The position numbers and the translations under genes were made by a program. From Chaenocephalus aceratus (Eukaryota > Chordata > Actinopteri > Perciformes > Channichthyidae), in the NCBI GenBank assembly GCA_023974075.1, contig CM043807.1, forward strand, positions 9,291,676 through 9,355,675: DNA of 64,000 bases. The letters run 5' to 3'. Below are positions 60,775 through 64,000 of the stretch, piece after piece; within the stretch, counting starts at the first letter, position 1; the number at the start of each line of letters is the position of its first letter. The notes beneath the pieces are model-generated. The model did not search any database, was not told the origin of the DNA, and saw nothing but the letters and a program-made list of their open reading frames with translations.

Positions 60775-63748
60775 CAACCCAGTCTCACGGCATTTCGTGT
60801 TCACCAACACGATTTTTAATCTATTGATTCGTGTTCACCATCACGATTTGCCCCTTTTTTTTCGTGTTGCACAGCACGATTTTAAAAGCAATGTATTTCT
60901 ACTGGTAACGTGTTTCGTGCCTGCAGGCTGCAGCACGTCTTTTTCTCCGGTCGGGTCGAGGAAGACCGGAAGCTGTGTGGTTCATAAAAACATGTTCTTA
61001 CTCAATATCAAGCCACAATTATTGCTTTTATTTTAAATCGTATAATTTCGGACTTTTGTTGTCGTCTGTGAGGAAAATAAATGGGACTCAGAGCCTCAGG
61101 ATACTGAAATCTGTATTTTTAAATATTTTTTTCCTTCTAATTTGTTATTCTTTTAAAAATAACACACTGTTATTTACTCACCAATAACACACAATTATCC
61201 TTGCTTTTATTTATTGGTTTAATTCCATAATCTCGGGCTTTTTTGGCGTCCGTCAGGAACTGAATTTCAAAATAAAAATAACCGGAAACAGACGTAGGCC
61301 TATAAGGGACATTTCGAGCATCATTGCGATTGTCAACATTTCTGAGTTTAGGATGGCCGAAGACACTACACTACCCATAATCCCCAGCTATCGTTTAGGA
61401 CTACAGTCCCCAGAGCGTCAAACAGCTGTGTGAAATGGAACGAAACCACGCCAGACTATCCAAAACTGGAATCGAACACCCCTCCAGAACTACACATGCT
61501 GGCTATTGTGTTTCGCAAAATGTTCTATGGGACGTCTCCACTGAACGTTTTCGTTTTTCCCACAATTAGAAGTTGCCATTATTAAACACATTGGTGTTAT
61601 CAAATGTAAAACATATAATTAATAAATGGGTGAAAATCGCTTGTGTCCATAATGCGCAGCATTAATATATACCCACATGACAGCTCATTGCTACTTTGTA
61701 ATTCTACTCCACTACAATTCAGAGGTTAAGCTGGTATTTTTACTCCACTGCATTTATTTGAGTTACTTTGCAGCTTCTGATTAATTATGTGAAATATAAA
61801 CAACCCTTAAATCAGACTTTAGTTACACCTGAGTAAAATTCAGGGAAGGTGATTGTCAAGTGCCAACAATCAGGAGAGATATTTGATAGTTGGTGCTTGA
61901 GAAGACTAAACATGTATCTGCAATTGACATGAATGGAAACAAGTAATAAAGTATATTCATTACTCGTTATTCTCTACTAATAGTTCATTAAAGACTGTAT
62001 ATTATGGCTATTTTGCACATCCCCTTCAAGATTTTCAAAGGTTTATTGACATATCATACACAACTACGGTGTAGTTATGCAATGCATGAAAAACTTGGGT
62101 CACAGGTTCCTCAACAGTGCATTACAAGACATCTATCAATATGTGTGTACCTCCACCATTACACTGTCGTATTCTGCACATTTCTTATTCTATCTACATA
62201 CATAAGAGTATAATTAATGTGTATAATATCAGTTAAAATAAGTGCTTCAACATAGTTAACATTGCAGGAAAGCAATATATTAGACGTTAATTACTTTGTC
62301 AGGCTTAATATTTAATATTTAATGTTTAAATAAAGGTTAATCCGTTTTTCTGTTTTGCACCTCCTCCTATTAATATCTTTGTACATGCTGCACTAAACTG
62401 TTTTATTGTAGAGATCACTTATAGTATCTTCTTGATTTTTTATATTCTATATTTCTATATTTATACTTTCCCCCTATGAAAGTATGTACTCTTAATATTT
62501 TTTTAATCAAATATAACACATAAAAACAATAATTCAATAACGTGCTTTAACCACTAGGAGGTGCACACAAGGTACACACAGCCATAATAACTTTGTATTA
62601 TTAGTGTGTATGTACAACATCTGAAGATGTATAGTTTTATGCATGCTTTCACATCATTTTACAGCATATTGCTATACTATTTCAGACTCAGTATTTACAT
62701 TCTTACATTCAAAGAAAATCAGTAATATCTTTAAAAACTACAGTCCTTTTATATCAGCTGTGCACCGTTATGGTGTAAATATAACCTATCTATGAATTAG
62801 ATCAAATGTAAAAGTCAGCCGAATTAGTGCTGATACTGCAAGGAGACGTATTGTGTGAAGAGAAATTGAAGATGTTGTTTAATTGTTGATATATTTATGA
62901 TCCACGTCAAGTATTCAGTTTCGGCGGCATTTCTTCAGTTTTTCCAAAGGTCTTCTCATCAGGGCTCTCTAAATAAAGAACTACGGCAGATCTGTAATAT
63001 GTAATGCAGCCGAACCGTGTATTACAATGCCGTTATGTGATGACTTTCAAAGAGGAAAGCAAGAGCACTCGGAATTAAGTATTATTTTATTCTTTTAAAA
63101 TGTTTTCCGGATTTCATATAATATAAACACCAAATCCCAGCATGCATTGCGGCTAACACATCCAATCAGCGAGCTTAAAACCATAGCTGAGGATCTTGGG
63201 TAATCGCTCGAAATGCCTACGTCTGTTTCCGGTTATATTTATTTTGAAATGCAGTTCCTGACGGACGCCAAAAAAGCCCGAGATTATGGAATTAAACCAA
63301 TAAATAAAAGCAAGGATAATTGTGTGTTATTGGTGAGTAAATAACAGTGTGTTATTTTGAAAAGAATAACAAATTAGAAGGAAAAAAAGATTTAAAAAAT
63401 ACAGATTTCCGTATCCTGAGGCTCTGAGCCCCATTTATTTTCCTCACAGACGGTAACAAAAGTCCGAAATTATACGCAAAATAAATAAATAAAATAAAAG
63501 CAAAACTGTGGCTTGATATTGAGTAAGAACATGTTTTTATGAACCACACAGCTTCCGGTCTTCCTCGACCCGACCGGAGAAAAAGACGTGCTGCAGCCTG
63601 CAGGCACGAAACACGTTACCAGTAGAAATACATTGCTTTTAAAATCGTGCTGTGCAACACGAAAAAAAGGGGCAAATCGTGATGGTGAACACGAATCAAT
63701 AGATTAAAAATCGTGTTGGTGAACATGAAATACCGTGAGACTGGGTTG
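60775..63748. mobile_element. DNA-transposon-like element with ~540-bp inverted arms, unclassified
   Basis: The left arm 60775-61318 recurs reverse-complemented at 63206-63748, about 95% alike by eye with small indels. The ends are CAACCCAGTCTCACGG and CCGTGAGACTGGGTTG. The 7-bp AAAGATC flanks both sides (60768-60774 and 63749-63755). The 1.9-kb centre is AT-rich with no recognised transposase and contains a piece of the ACTTGAGTA-type repeat. Three CGTG-N8-CACG motifs lie near each end. A 7-bp duplication does not settle the superfamily. Confidence 0.85.
61690..61850. mobile_element. ACTTGAGTA-type repeat fragment (copy C)
   Basis: TTCTACTCCACTACAATTCA, GTGAAATATAAACAACCCTT and AATCAGACTTTAGTTACACC match the interior of copy A in the same orientation. 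Truncated and lying inside the long-arm element. Confidence 0.6.
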
Positions 63749-63755
63749 AAAGATC

Positions 63756-64000
63756 AGCACGTTTTATTGTGAGCTGTTGATATTAGCATTTAGCTCAAAG
63801 CTAATGCAGCCTAAAAGAGCGTCTAGCATGGCGTGAGCATACAGTAGCTACAAAGTTTGACATGATATAAAAACAGGTCACAATGTGTCAAAACGTTGTC
63901 ACTATGTTGTTTTTTACAGTGTTTCTTTTTCACACATTGTGCTGTTTTTGTACATTGCTATGGACAAATAAATGGATGAATGTGAGAAAAACAGAACACT
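63756..64000. other. Right edge of window
   Basis: Holds the inverse GCTAA/TTAGC motif (63781-63807) and nothing else recognised. Confidence 0.5.

Overview
The window looks like teleost nuclear DNA, most likely from a percomorph fish. The signs are AT-rich non-coding DNA, several long (CA)n, (GT)n and (GA)n microsatellites, tRNA-derived SINEs, 3' tails of L2-type LINEs, hAT, Harbinger and piggyBac-like DNA transposons, and a DIRS-type tyrosine-recombinase retrotransposon. I see no prokaryotic operon, CRISPR array, rRNA gene or free-standing tRNA gene. The species is inferred, not shown.

The one confidently recognised host gene is btg1, an anti-proliferative BTG/TOB-family gene on the + strand. 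A TATA box lies at 15144. Coding exon 1 is 15481-15625, a 3.2 kb intron follows, and coding exon 2 is 18833-19233. A probable 3'UTR of about 3.7 kb ends near a polyadenylation signal at 22982. The predicted protein has 181 residues with intact BTG boxes A and B. The first 15 kb, upstream of the gene, holds one SINE, a fold-back element and three microsatellites, with a fourth just before the promoter. Nothing coding was recognised there.

From 24 kb to 42 kb the DNA is a patchwork of mobile-element copies. It holds a second SINE, a MITE, a long inverted repeat (28.0-28.85 kb), a 400-bp hAT MITE with 8-bp target duplications, an L2 fragment with an RT C-terminus, a 2.6 kb TTAA-flanked element containing a nested hAT with a BED-finger remnant, a Harbinger-type MITE with TAA duplications, and the left end of a piggyBac-like element.

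From 43.43 to 48.86 kb lies a nearly full-length DIRS-type retrotransposon. Inverted terminal repeats bound it, and next to the right one is the diagnostic internal complementary region. Its gag is open. The RT core was not found, and its place holds in-frame 45-bp repeats. RNase H survives in one frame with eight stops, and the tyrosine recombinase has one frameshift. The gag/YR frame is open for about 4.2 kb except for two TGA codons, while the overlapping RNase H frame has decayed.

Beyond the DIRS lie a possible last exon of an unrecognised gene (about 49.02-49.18 kb), a deleted hAT with two short predicted transposase exons (51.7-53.5 kb), a LINE ORF1 relic with an SGNH-esterase domain (53.75-54.69 kb), a MITE, another hAT MITE with 8-bp duplications (59.1 kb), and a 3 kb element with 540-bp inverted arms (60.8-63.7 kb). 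Each end of that last element carries regularly spaced CGTG-N8-CACG motifs. Superfamily assignments rest on terminal sequences, target duplications and short protein motifs read by eye; no database was consulted.
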